From positions 1-64,000 of the forward strand of contig CBDIBP010000011.1 of NCBI GenBank assembly GCA_965276955.1: a stretch of DNA of 64,000 nt, in the 5' to 3' direction. A program made the translations under genes and the position numbers. This stretch comes from JABDEZ01 sp965276955. Lineage in GTDB: Bacteria; Bacteroidota; Bacteroidia; Chitinophagales; Chitinophagaceae. Below, one piece after another: positions 54,151 through 62,902 of this stretch (the first letter of the stretch is position 1; each line of letters starts with the position of its first letter). The notes beneath the pieces were generated by a model that was not told the DNA's origin, searched no databases, and was given only the letters and a program-made list of their open reading frames with translations.

Positions 54151-55191
54151 ATGATAGCAGCGAAAGGTTATGCAGCTCCGGCGCCTAAAGAGAATTTAGG
54201 GAACTGGGATTTTGAAAGAAGGGAAGTAGGTCCGCACGATGTACAGTTCGATATCCAGTTCTGCGGTGTTTGCCACAGCGATCTGCACCAGGTGAATAAC
54301 GACTGGTTCCCAGGTATATTTCCAATGGTACCAGGCCACGAGATAGTGGGTAAGGTAGTGAAGGTGGGTAGCGAAGTAAAGAAATTTAAAGTTGGAGATA
54401 TTGCAGGTGTTGGCTGTATGGTAGATAGCTGTCGCACTTGTAAGAACTGCCAGGACGGTCTTGAGCAATATTGTCTGAATGGCAATGTGAGTACTTATAA
54501 CAGCAAGGATAAGCAAGGCAACCCTACTTACGGTGGTTATTCTAATACCATTGTGGTAGACGAAGCATATGTTTTGCATGTGTCTGATAAATTGCCACTG
54601 GCTGCGGTTGCGCCGCTACTGTGTGCTGGTATCACTACATACTCACCTCTGCGTCACTGGAAGGTGGGTAAGGGTCATAAGTTGGCAGTGTTAGGTCTTG
54701 GTGGTCTGGGCCACATGGCAGTGAAGTGGGGTGTATCTTTTGGTGCAGAAGTTACAGTGCTGAGCACATCTCCAAACAAGGAAGCCGATGCTAAAAAATT
54801 AGGTGCGCATAAGTTCGTTGTTACGAAGGATGCCGCCCAGGTAGCTGCAGTAAAAGGTTACTTCGATTTTATACTCGATACGGTCTCTGCCGAGCACGAC
54901 CTCAACATGTACTTAGCTATGCTGGCTACCGATGGTACTCATATTTGTGTAGGTGCACCATCTGAGCCTTCGGCCGTGCGTGCATTCAGTTTGCTGGGTG
55001 GCCGTAAAAGCCTTGCTGGTTCTGGTATTGGTGGTATCGCTGAAACACAGGAAATGCTCGACTACGCCGCAGAACACAACATAATCTCTGATATTGAGAT
55101 GATAGACATCAAGGATATACAGACCGCTTACGACCGTATGCTGAAAGGCGATGTACGCTATCGTTTCGTTATAGATATGGCTACACTATAG
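54151..55191 (+). CDS. Zinc-dependent NAD(P) alcohol dehydrogenase (CAD/YahK-like)
   Basis: The 346-residue enzyme is a medium-chain dehydrogenase. The catalytic zinc site has C41 of CGVCHSDLH and the histidine of VPGHEIVG; the structural zinc site is the four-cysteine block CRTCKNCQDGLEQYC. The Rossmann motif is LGLGGLGHMAVKW. It is of the cinnamyl-alcohol-dehydrogenase-like group that reduces a wide range of aldehydes, mainly with NADPH. A terminator follows. Confidence 0.93.
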   Translation: MIAAKGYAAPAPKENLGNWDFERREVGPHDVQFDIQFCGVCHSDLHQVNNDWFPGIFPMVPGHEIVGKVVKVGSEVKKFKVGDIAGVGCMVDSCRTCKNCQDGLEQYCLNGNVSTYNSKDKQGNPTYGGYSNTIVVDEAYVLHVSDKLPLAAVAPLLCAGITTYSPLRHWKVGKGHKLAVLGLGGLGHMAVKWGVSFGAEVTVLSTSPNKEADAKKLGAHKFVVTKDAAQVAAVKGYFDFILDTVSAEHDLNMYLAMLATDGTHICVGAPSEPSAVRAFSLLGGRKSLAGSGIGGIAETQEMLDYAAEHNIISDIEMIDIKDIQTAYDRMLKGDVRYRFVIDMATL

Positions 55192-55215
55192 CTGTTCGCA
55201 ATTTATACATGCAAG

Positions 55216-55248
55216 AGGGAGCGGATGACACATTCGCTCCCTTTTTTA
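55216..55248 (+). terminator. Terminator after the alcohol dehydrogenase gene
   Basis: AGGGAGCG (55216-55223) pairs with CGCTCCCT (55235-55242), followed by a T-run. Confidence 0.8.
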
Positions 55249-55310
55249 CTTAAATTCGTTGGCAGGCTATTTTAGTATACTATATAACGCACCTTATAAA
55301 TTTCATCATT

Positions 55311-55691
55311 ATGCTTCAAAATTCAAATGCCTTCAGCGGATTCTCATCCAACGATATTGCAAAGGCAAAAACATTCTATGGCGATGTACTGGGGCTTGAT
55401 GTAAAGGAAGATCACGGTATGCTCGTCTTACAATTGAAGGGAGCCAACAAGGTCATCATCTATCCCAAACCAAATCATGAGCCTGCCACATTCACCGTTC
55501 TCAATTTTGAGGTAGATGATATAGATAAGACCGTAGACGAGCTGACCGCAAAGGGAGTACAATTTGAACACTATAATTCAGATCAGTTAAAGACCGATGA
55601 AAAGGGTATCATGCGCAGTGGTGGGCCACAGATAGCCTGGTTCAAAGACCCGGCGGGAAATATACTTTCAGTACTTCACGGAACAATGTAA
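55311..55691 (+). CDS. Glyoxalase / VOC family protein
   Basis: The 126-residue protein has one VOC fold: AFSGFSSNDIAKAKTFYGDVLGL, in short FYGDVLGLDV near residue 22, then FTVLNFEVDDIDKTVDEL and the KDPAGNILSVL end, all typical of small metal-dependent or antibiotic-binding VOC proteins. The substrate is unknown. The DUF5996 gene starts 3 bp downstream, so both are likely co-transcribed. Confidence 0.88.
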   Translation: MLQNSNAFSGFSSNDIAKAKTFYGDVLGLDVKEDHGMLVLQLKGANKVIIYPKPNHEPATFTVLNFEVDDIDKTVDELTAKGVQFEHYNSDQLKTDEKGIMRSGGPQIAWFKDPAGNILSVLHGTM

Positions 55692-55694
55692 ATA

Positions 55695-56627
55695 ATGGAA
55701 AATTTAAATAGAGATTGGCCCGAACTACAGTTCACGTTGCTGGAAGATACTATTGCTACCGTGCAGCTATGGGCACAGATAGTAGGTAAGATACGCCTGG
55801 TAAAGATGCCATGGTACAACCATTCTTGGCATGTATCCCTGTACGTATCCTCACGCGGTCTCACTACCGATAGTATACCTTACGAAGGTGGTATCTTTGA
55901 GCTGGAGTTCGACTTTACGCGACACTTATTGCTCATGACCACCAGCCAGGGTGGCAATGAGCAGGTAGAACTGTATCCGCGTACCGTAGCCTCGTTCTAT
56001 AAAGAGGTGTTTGAAAAGCTGGCCACATTAGGTGTCAACGTCACTATTTATGCCAAGCCCAATGAGATAGAAGTAGCCATACCATTTGATAAAGATGAGG
56101 TCCACAAAAGCTACAATAAAGACCAGATGCACGCCTACTGGCAGGCGCTGGTAAGGATAGATGCTGTCTTCAAGCGGTTCCGGTCGCGCTACACCGGCAA
56201 GTGCAGCCCCGTACATCTATTCTGGGGCGCGTTCGATCTTACGGTCACACGCTTTTCGGGCAGGGAAGCGCCAAAGCACCAGGGTGGGGTACCCAACATG
56301 CCCCTGCGGGTGATGCAGGAAGCCTATTCGCACGAAGTGTGCAGTGCTGGTTTCTGGGGCGGTAACACCGCCTTTCCGCAACCGGTATTCTACGCTTATT
56401 GCTATCCAACCCCCGATGCATTCAGCAAACAAACAGTGGACCCCGCCCAGGCATTTTACAGCCATGAAATGGGCGAGTTCTTGCTTCCCTACGATGCTGT
56501 AAGAACGGCTACAGACCCGGAAGATATGCTCATGCAGTTCCTCCAATCCACCTACGAAGCCGCCGCTCGCACCGCCAACTGGGATAGGGACTCGTTGGAG
56601 TTCAATTATTTTGAGGTGAATAATTAG
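55695..56627 (+). CDS. DUF5996 family protein
   Basis: The 310-residue protein matches DUF5996: WPELQFTLLEDT, VGKIRLVKMPWYNHSWHV, FELEFDFTRHLL, YWQALVRIDAVFKRFRSR, HLFWGAFDLTVTRFSGR and GGVPNMP with HEVCSAGFWGG. The conserved His and Trp residues suggest an enzyme, but no activity is known to me. It follows a VOC gene directly and no membrane segment is present. Confidence 0.85.
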   Translation: MENLNRDWPELQFTLLEDTIATVQLWAQIVGKIRLVKMPWYNHSWHVSLYVSSRGLTTDSIPYEGGIFELEFDFTRHLLLMTTSQGGNEQVELYPRTVASFYKEVFEKLATLGVNVTIYAKPNEIEVAIPFDKDEVHKSYNKDQMHAYWQALVRIDAVFKRFRSRYTGKCSPVHLFWGAFDLTVTRFSGREAPKHQGGVPNMPLRVMQEAYSHEVCSAGFWGGNTAFPQPVFYAYCYPTPDAFSKQTVDPAQAFYSHEMGEFLLPYDAVRTATDPEDMLMQFLQSTYEAAARTANWDRDSLEFNYFEVNN

Positions 56628-56680
56628 GGTAAAAAGTATTGAATAATATGTGGGCAATCGGGTATTAGAATCTACGGCAA

Positions 56681-57082
56681 ATGACTATGATCTTTAATAA
56701 AAGCTTTATTGCGAATATGCTGATCGTACTATGTTATTTTTTGATTCTATTATTCCATTTTTGGAATGTATCTGGTGGTGATATTGCAATGTTTATATGC
56801 TTCTTTATAATTGTCGCGTTGCATTTGATTACGATGACGGGAATTTATTTAAGATTTTTCGACAAAAAGCGTTTTTGGAAAGCGTTTGCTGGATTGATTT
56901 CGGTTGTTTTGTTTCCGTCATTACTATCAAGAGTATTGATTACTATAAGACAAATACTTTTCGTTCACGCATCGAGCCGGTATCAATTCCATATTAGGCA
57001 GATGTCCCCGCACGCGCAAGTGTCCCCGCGATGGATGTTACTAGCGCCAAACTGCCTAGGCATACCACATTATACTTCTTAA
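56681..57082 (+). CDS. Hypothetical membrane protein with doubtful C-terminus
   Basis: The first 90 residues look real, with three hydrophobic segments (about 9-28, 34-54, 67-82). From about residue 95 the frame continues into a GC-rich stretch (57000-57045) with two GTCCCC repeats that does not look like protein. An overlapping frame ends RSRIEPVSIPY at 56997, a more protein-like end, so a frameshift near 56920-56940 is possible and the gene may be broken. The sequence is more AT-rich than its neighbours. Function is not recognised. Confidence 0.4.
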   Translation: MTMIFNKSFIANMLIVLCYFLILLFHFWNVSGGDIAMFICFFIIVALHLITMTGIYLRFFDKKRFWKAFAGLISVVLFPSLLSRVLITIRQILFVHASSRYQFHIRQMSPHAQVSPRWMLLAPNCLGIPHYTS

Positions 57083-57126
57083 CAGCCCTTAAGAGATTGT
57101 TGCCTATAAAAATGTAAATTCAACCG

Positions 57127-58404
57127 TTGGAAAATTATAGCATAGTCATCTTTATCCTGGCCATTATGGTAGGTCTGTCTGCTATTGCAGATAAGGTCAA
57201 ATTGCCTTATCCGGTATTGCTTATTGTTGCGGGAATAACTGTCGGTTTCATCCCTGCTATACCCGATGTGGAATTGGATCCTGATATAGTTTTTCTTATT
57301 TTCTTGCCACCGCTGTTATACGATGCTGCATTTAATATTCCTTTCAAAGATTTTAAGGCCAACATCAGCACCATCAGCACATTAGCTATCACCCTTGTCT
57401 TCATTACCGCATCAGGCATTGCAGTAGCCGCTCACTACATGATACCTGGTATGACATGGCCACTTGCATTTGTACTGGGCGCCATACTATCCGCTACCGA
57501 TGCTGTTGCGGCTATTAGCATCACCAAGGGGCTTGGCCTGTCGCGCACTACCAATACTATATTGGAAGGCGAAAGTTTGGTAAACGATGCGTCTGCGCTG
57601 GTTGCCTATCGCTTTGCGGTAGCAGCGGTTACAGGTACTGCGTTCGTTTTTTGGTGGGCTTCTCTGCAGTTCTTTATCCTTATGGTGGGCGGGTTGCTTG
57701 TAGGCTTTGTTATGGGCCGGATACTTGCATTTATTACCAATAGGGTGCAGGAAGACCATTTGGCCACTATAAGTTTTATGTTGTTGGCTCCGTTCGTTAC
57801 TTACCTTATAGCAGAAGATATTCATGTATCCGGTGTCATTGCAGTGGTCACATTGGGTTTAACAATAGCCCGGTTCAGCAACAAGGTCTTTTCAGATCAT
57901 TTAAAGAAACGATCAAAATCTATCTGGGATATAATCATATTTATGCTGAATGGACTCATATTCATACTCATCGGCTTACAACTACCCATTGTGTTAAGGA
58001 ATATTAGTAAGCAGCAGCTCCTTCCTTATATAGGTTATGCATTCATCATCACTATTATTGCACTTGTGCTGCGCATGAGCCGCGTTTTCTTTCAAAAAAT
58101 AAACCTCCAAAGATCCTTTAAAAAAGGAGGGCGACGTAAAGTTGAACCAACAGCATTACTGAATTTTAAAGATAGTCTTATCATCAGCTGGTCTGGTATG
58201 CGGGGTATCGTATCATTAGCTATCGCCATAGCCCTCCCTGAACGCCTTGCTAATGGCCATCCTTTTCCTGAACGTAGCGAGATCATATTCATCTCTATAA
58301 TGGTCGTTCTGTTTACAATAATCGGACAAGGTCTAACACTGCCTTGGTTAGTAAAAAGATTACGGGTCTTGTCACCAGACGATATTCAGCCAATCACCTC
58401 ATAA
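57127..58404 (+). CDS. Na+/H+ antiporter, CPA1 (NhaP) family
   Basis: The 425-residue protein has about twelve membrane helices and the CPA1 landmarks: FLPPLLYDAAFN, GAILSATDAVAAISI (ATDA), LEGESLVNDASALVAYR with the ion-binding ND pair, and SGMRGIVSLAIAIALP. It exchanges Na+ or K+ for protons in pH and salt balance. The C-terminus is short without a regulatory domain. The start is TTG at 57127. A 9-bp hairpin covers the stop codon. Confidence 0.93.
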   Translation: MENYSIVIFILAIMVGLSAIADKVKLPYPVLLIVAGITVGFIPAIPDVELDPDIVFLIFLPPLLYDAAFNIPFKDFKANISTISTLAITLVFITASGIAVAAHYMIPGMTWPLAFVLGAILSATDAVAAISITKGLGLSRTTNTILEGESLVNDASALVAYRFAVAAVTGTAFVFWWASLQFFILMVGGLLVGFVMGRILAFITNRVQEDHLATISFMLLAPFVTYLIAEDIHVSGVIAVVTLGLTIARFSNKVFSDHLKKRSKSIWDIIIFMLNGLIFILIGLQLPIVLRNISKQQLLPYIGYAFIITIIALVLRMSRVFFQKINLQRSFKKGGRRKVEPTALLNFKDSLIISWSGMRGIVSLAIAIALPERLANGHPFPERSEIIFISIMVVLFTIIGQGLTLPWLVKRLRVLSPDDIQPITS

Positions 58405-58430
58405 CATCTGCAAATTATGAGGTCATCTCT
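58396..58430 (+). terminator. Candidate terminator at the end of the antiporter gene
   Basis: ACCTCATAA (58396-58404) pairs with TTATGAGGT (58415-58423), followed by a short T-rich stretch. The stop codon lies inside the left arm. Confidence 0.45.
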
Positions 58431-58570
58431 TTATGAGTACATCAATTAAGAAAGAAAATTTGTGTATATCTTCCTCATGCACCTATCATATCTCACAGTA
58501 ACTTTACATGGCTATAAATACATTACTCTATACCTATATCAATGAAAAAGCCCACCAAAATGATAACAAC

Positions 58571-58735
58571 ATTTTTACCGGCATTAGTAAAAACCGGAAA
58601 TATTAAGTAAGACCGGAAATTTTTTATTTTAGTAATAAGTGCCATCCAGCTTAGGTTTTACGCTAACACTTTTGCAAGAATTACCGATTTCACTTTTTAC
58701 TGGCCAATCGGAAATTTCAAAATATCGGTTGCTGA
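58571..58735 (+). repeat. Intergenic repeat, copy 1 of a tandem pair
   Basis: This 165-bp stretch aligns almost without gaps to 58830-58992, about three quarters identical by eye. Conserved blocks are TTTTTACCG, AGTAxAAACCGGAAAT, TTAAGTAA, AATAAGTGCC-TCCAGCTT, TTGCAA-AATTACCGATTT and TTTTTACTG-CCAA-CGGAAATTT. ACCGGAAATTT-like words occur near both ends. No reading frame is kept. The whole gap 58405-58992 holds only these repeats and a spacer. Confidence 0.8.
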
Positions 58736-58829
58736 TATACGCCCACATGTGCAGGCGTTCACCTTGTAAACTTATAGCTCTTATCCCCAATGAAAATGCT
58801 ACAACTTACCCATGAAAACATGCGATATT

Positions 58830-58992
58830 TTTTTTACCGACATCAGTAGAAACCGGAAATTTTAAGTAAAAGTAGAAATTTGTTATTTCATTAATAAGTG
58901 CCGTCCAGCTTGAATCTTATGATACGCTCTTGCAAAAATTACCGATTTTATTTTTTACTGCCCAACCGGAAATTTTAAAAGATAGGCTGCTA
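58830..58992 (+). repeat. Intergenic repeat, copy 2 of a tandem pair
   Basis: It lies 259 bp downstream of copy 1 in the same orientation and runs up to the 3' end of the convergent membrane-protein gene. Compared with copy 1 it shows scattered substitutions and one or two small gaps, as in an ageing, non-coding repeat. Confidence 0.8.
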
Positions 58993-61005
58993 TCAGTTGA
59001 TAACATATATCCACTTGGTACCGGCAGCCTTTTGAAACTTACCAGGGTATTTTTGCGATATGCCTGAAAAGATAGTGCTATCCTCCGGCGTACTGAAAAC
59101 ATACTTAACGCCCTCCTTTTTCAAAGCTGCTATCGATAGGTCATCCTGCTTTTGCAGCACGTCATTGAACATCTGCCAGCGGTAAGAGTTCTTTAATGTG
59201 GAGTTATAACCTCCATTACCCTGTGCCATAGCCGTCCAGTATGTTCCCATATCAGAACTGCTAAGCATGATACCATGAAATTTCTCAAAAGGGTTTACCG
59301 TTATCAGCCCGTCGTTATACTTGCCGGTCTTTAGTTCTTTATAATTTTCGTTGAACCAGGTGTAGTCTGCCTGCGGCTTATCATATCGCAAGTTGGTCAC
59401 CAAAGCAATAAGCGCACACAGGAACCACACTGCCGAAACATACACAAAAGGCCTTTTGTAATAAGGCTTTGTACTATAGTTCAGGAATAGGTACATCATC
59501 CCAACTCCGGCAGCAACGGTCAATAAGTAATAGCTTGCCCTTATAAATTGCTGCACATCAAATGTCCCATCACGCAATATATGTCCATGCCCATCAGTAT
59601 GATCTATATGAAGTATCAATGCTACCACTACCGCCGCCAGCATAGCGGTTATGCTGCCAGTAGCCAGCTCTTTCAGTCTCCTTGTTCCAGACTTGTAGAG
59701 TCCCCATAGCCCGGCAAGCCTTATTCCTACCCACAGCAGAAGTATAACGATAATAGCCCCCATGATAATAGCCTTTTGCGTCACAGTACTTGCGGGCCTG
59801 TGTAGCAGCTCACCAAAATAATCTATGAGATACCCAAATTTTAAACACATAGTAGCCCCCGTCTGCACAGTAAGGAAAACTTTGTACACCACTGCAGAAA
59901 CAAATAAAGAGAGTATTGCAGTAGGCAGATAATCCATTACTCGCGCTTTGTCAAAAGCCAATCTTTTTAATATGATGATGCCAACGAAAACCATAAAAAC
60001 AAAGTACAGTGGCAGTTTACCTATTATTAAAGCAGCAACAAACAAGGCAAACAGCACTTTGGAGGCATTGATAATGTTCTTTTGTTGCCAGTCAATATCG
60101 TAAAATGTAATAATGGCCATCAACAATATCGGGAAACTGAAAGTGAACGGAGGATTGCCACCCGGTAAAATGTACCCCATGCCCGAAAAGACAAAATTGT
60201 GAAAATTCAGCTTAGCCAGATACAATGGGTGCAGTGGTGCCAAAACAATAGGCAACAATATGGCTAACAAAATGAACCATACAGTACCTTTTGCAACTTT
60301 ATCTTTAAAGAAATAGTACAGCAATTCATAACCCAGCAGGAACGTTATTATTTTATAGAATGGCATAGCCAAACCCCAAAGCGCTTGGTGAGATGATATG
60401 GAGAACAGTTTTGCCCAGAAAGCGGGAATAAAAAAACCAAGTGTATGATAGTTCAATGGTGAGCCCACTTCATAGGAAGCGCTGAAAATAGTACCGCTAC
60501 GGATAGAGGTGACCATTGAGGTGAAGAAATGTGCATCAGTAATGTCTTCATTATTCAGGCGTACAGGTATGGCGCTCAAGGCACGTGGCAGGTCACCCTG
60601 CGCCGATATGGCAACCATCAATATAAAGCTCCAGAGAAAGGCCACCACATCTCCTTTGTCAATAGTAAAAGAGGGTGTCATGTTTTTTCTGAAGACAAGG
60701 AATAAGAGTAAAGTGAATATTAACATCCCTGCAAAAAGTTGCACCTGCGATACGCCTGGAATGAATACAAGCAAGGAGAGCACCAAGGCACCCACAAAAA
60801 GTGATACACCGGAGAATGAGATGTTCAGGAAATCATTGAAAGCTTTTATATTGCTGAGTAACAAACCACCTATCATAGTAGCACACGCCACACTAAGTAA
60901 TATGAACAAGCATGGCAGTAATGCTACCGTTCCCGTAAGGAATAACGGCATCATCAACAGCAATGACCATATAATAACAGACGTTATATTGTAGTGTGTC
61001 TTCAT
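58993..61005 (-). CDS. Large multi-pass membrane protein, GT-C glycosyltransferase-like
   Basis: The 670-residue protein has about fourteen membrane helices (residues about 8-535) and a soluble C-terminal domain (about 540-670) ending KWIYVIN. The loop NNEDITDAHFFTSMVTSI after the fourth or fifth helix and GSPLNYHTLGFFIPAFW resemble the acidic catalytic loops of GT-C enzymes of large membrane glycosyltransferases; this is a guess from layout. It closes the minus-strand glycan operon, 40 bp after the aminotransferase. It could also be a polymerase or flippase-like protein. Confidence 0.65.
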   Translation of the reverse strand: MKTHYNITSVIIWSLLLMMPLFLTGTVALLPCLFILLSVACATMIGGLLLSNIKAFNDFLNISFSGVSLFVGALVLSLLVFIPGVSQVQLFAGMLIFTLLLFLVFRKNMTPSFTIDKGDVVAFLWSFILMVAISAQGDLPRALSAIPVRLNNEDITDAHFFTSMVTSIRSGTIFSASYEVGSPLNYHTLGFFIPAFWAKLFSISSHQALWGLAMPFYKIITFLLGYELLYYFFKDKVAKGTVWFILLAILLPIVLAPLHPLYLAKLNFHNFVFSGMGYILPGGNPPFTFSFPILLMAIITFYDIDWQQKNIINASKVLFALFVAALIIGKLPLYFVFMVFVGIIILKRLAFDKARVMDYLPTAILSLFVSAVVYKVFLTVQTGATMCLKFGYLIDYFGELLHRPASTVTQKAIIMGAIIVILLLWVGIRLAGLWGLYKSGTRRLKELATGSITAMLAAVVVALILHIDHTDGHGHILRDGTFDVQQFIRASYYLLTVAAGVGMMYLFLNYSTKPYYKRPFVYVSAVWFLCALIALVTNLRYDKPQADYTWFNENYKELKTGKYNDGLITVNPFEKFHGIMLSSSDMGTYWTAMAQGNGGYNSTLKNSYRWQMFNDVLQKQDDLSIAALKKEGVKYVFSTPEDSTIFSGISQKYPGKFQKAAGTKWIYVIN

Positions 61006-61044
61006 GTGCGTGGTTTACTTACAAAAGGTGTTAGGTGATCTCAA

Positions 61045-62175
61045 TTACAGTGACTCGAAGTATGCTATGATCTCATTTGTTATTAATGTAAGATCTTCAT
61101 TTGTGAGTTCATAATACATGGGCAATCTCAGCAGGCAGTCAGTATAATGATCGCTGTAGAACAGGTCCCTGTCACCGTGTATCTTTTCGTAATAGGTTGA
61201 CTTATGTAGTGAAAGATAGTGGAAAACTGAAAGGATGTCCTTTTCTTTCAACCGTGAAATAAGTCCCTGTCTATCCTCAAGGCTGCGGCACACAATGTAG
61301 AACATATGTGCATTATTGGTGGCATATGCCGGCAGGTATGGCAACTTAATAAAACCTTTATCTTCAATCGGTTTTAAAAGTTTGTAATATGTTTCCCAGA
61401 TGTTTTTTCTTTTTGCCTGTATATCGGTCAGGTTCTCGATCTGTGCGTATAGGAAAGCTGCAATAATATCTGATGGCAGGAAAGAGCTACCAATATCTAC
61501 CCAGCTATATTTATCAACCTCACCTCTAAAAAATGATGAGCGATTGGTGCCCTTTTCCCTTATTATTTCTGCACGAGGAATAAATGCATCATCATTGATC
61601 ACCAGCATACCACCCTCACCAGACATGATATTTTTTGTTTCATGAAAAGAGAAAGCCGCCATATGGCCAATGCTGCCCAACGGCCGACCGTTATAATAGC
61701 TATCTATAGCCTGCGCTGCATCTTCTATCACATATAAATTGTACTTAGCCGCCAGTTCCATTATCTTGTCCATATCGCAAGCGATACCTGCATAATGTAC
61801 GGGAACGATAGCCTTTGCCTTTGGAGTTATCAAAGCCTCGATAGCATCTGCATCCAGGTTAGGATTGTCTTTATTACTGTCGGCAAATATTATTGTTGCC
61901 CCTCTTAGTACAAATGCATTAGCTGTAGATACAAATGTGTAAGAGGGTATGATCACTTCATCGCCAGGCTGTATATTTAGCAGTATCGCTGCCATCTCCA
62001 ACGCATCGGTACATGAGGTGGTAAGCAAGCACTTTTTGAACTTAAATCTATCTTCGAAAAACTGGTGACACTTCTTAGTGAAAATACCGTCGCCTGATAT
62101 TTTACCTGATAGAACAGCCTGGTATATATAGTGCCCCTCCTTGCCTGTAAGGTAGGGTTTGTTAAATGGGATCAT
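61045..62175 (-). CDS. DegT/DnrJ/EryC1/StrS sugar aminotransferase, WecE-like
   Basis: The 376-residue PLP enzyme has IPFNKPYLTGKE at the start, SCTDALEMAAILL, PGDEVIIPSYTFVST, VIEDAAQAIDS and the PLP lysine K181 in SFHETKNIMSGEGG. The closest named function is dTDP-4-amino-4,6-dideoxygalactose transaminase (WecE/RffA), which makes the precursor of fucosamine-type sugars. It overlaps the GNAT gene upstream by 14 bp, which supports a shared pathway making an N-acylated amino sugar. Confidence 0.92.
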   Translation of the reverse strand: MIPFNKPYLTGKEGHYIYQAVLSGKISGDGIFTKKCHQFFEDRFKFKKCLLTTSCTDALEMAAILLNIQPGDEVIIPSYTFVSTANAFVLRGATIIFADSNKDNPNLDADAIEALITPKAKAIVPVHYAGIACDMDKIMELAAKYNLYVIEDAAQAIDSYYNGRPLGSIGHMAAFSFHETKNIMSGEGGMLVINDDAFIPRAEIIREKGTNRSSFFRGEVDKYSWVDIGSSFLPSDIIAAFLYAQIENLTDIQAKRKNIWETYYKLLKPIEDKGFIKLPYLPAYATNNAHMFYIVCRSLEDRQGLISRLKEKDILSVFHYLSLHKSTYYEKIHGDRDLFYSDHYTDCLLRLPMYYELTNEDLTLITNEIIAYFESL

Positions 62176-62902
62176 GATCTTTTTTGTTTAAATGAATGGT
62201 AACATAAGCGCTATTCAGTACCAAACCTTCTCGGTTCCATACTTTCTGAACAGCAAAGTTCTGTATCTGGGTAGATACCTTTAAAATAGGTATGTGCAGG
62301 TCGTGGATATACTTTTTTACATGCCTTACTAGATCTGTGTATACGCCCTTGCTCTGGTATTCCGGCAATACGCCATTCAGTATGATATCTGCATATTCCG
62401 TATTGTAACTGTATATCAAAAAGCCAACTGGAATATTGTTCAATAGGGCAAGAAGATGAAAGTTATCTGGCGAGTTCAATGTATTCACAGCCCATTCTGC
62501 ATAGCCTTCAGCGATCTTTTTTCTATCAAGTAGTGGATTGGAGAAATAATGATTCTTGTAATCGGAGAACACTTTGTTTATCAGTTCTTCAAATACGTCT
62601 TTGTGCGATGCATCACCATTTACAAACGTCAGATCTTCGTTGCGAACGTCGCTATAAACAGTTCTGCTAAGGTCTGCCAGATAATACACCAAGGTGTCTG
62701 CGTTGATCACTTCTTTTCCCAGTCCGTTCAACTGATGCATTTTATACTGCTCAGCAACTGGTATTCGGAAAATAAGAATGTCGGGATCATTCTGCTTGTA
62801 AAATTCTTTAAGCAGATCCATATCCAACACATCAAGATCGCCCCTGAATATCTCTTTCCCAAACCTTTGGGATTCCAGTTTTGAATAGCGCAGTTTATCC
62901 AT
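62162..62902 (-). CDS. GNAT-family N-acetyltransferase, possible WecD-like
   Basis: The 246-residue protein has a C-terminal GNAT domain (about 90-235): HLLALLNNIPVGFLIYSY, then ILNGVLPEYQSKGVYTDLV in the acetyl-CoA-binding position (Q-x-x-G) and NFAVQKVWNREGLVLNSAYVTIHL at the end. Its place between a glycosyltransferase and a WecE-like aminotransferase suggests that it acetylates the 4-amino group of the sugar made by that enzyme, as WecD does. It overlaps both neighbours (8 and 14 bp). Confidence 0.8.
   Translation of the reverse strand: MDKLRYSKLESQRFGKEIFRGDLDVLDMDLLKEFYKQNDPDILIFRIPVAEQYKMHQLNGLGKEVINADTLVYYLADLSRTVYSDVRNEDLTFVNGDASHKDVFEELINKVFSDYKNHYFSNPLLDRKKIAEGYAEWAVNTLNSPDNFHLLALLNNIPVGFLIYSYNTEYADIILNGVLPEYQSKGVYTDLVRHVKKYIHDLHIPILKVSTQIQNFAVQKVWNREGLVLNSAYVTIHLNKKDHDPI

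Noticed and set aside
56797..56997. Separate 66-residue gene inside the membrane ORF
   Set aside because: It overlaps in another frame without its own signals; at most its end is the true C-terminus of a frameshifted gene.
58571..58992. CRISPR array
   Set aside because: Only two long degenerate copies with a 94-bp spacer; no short identical repeats or cas genes.
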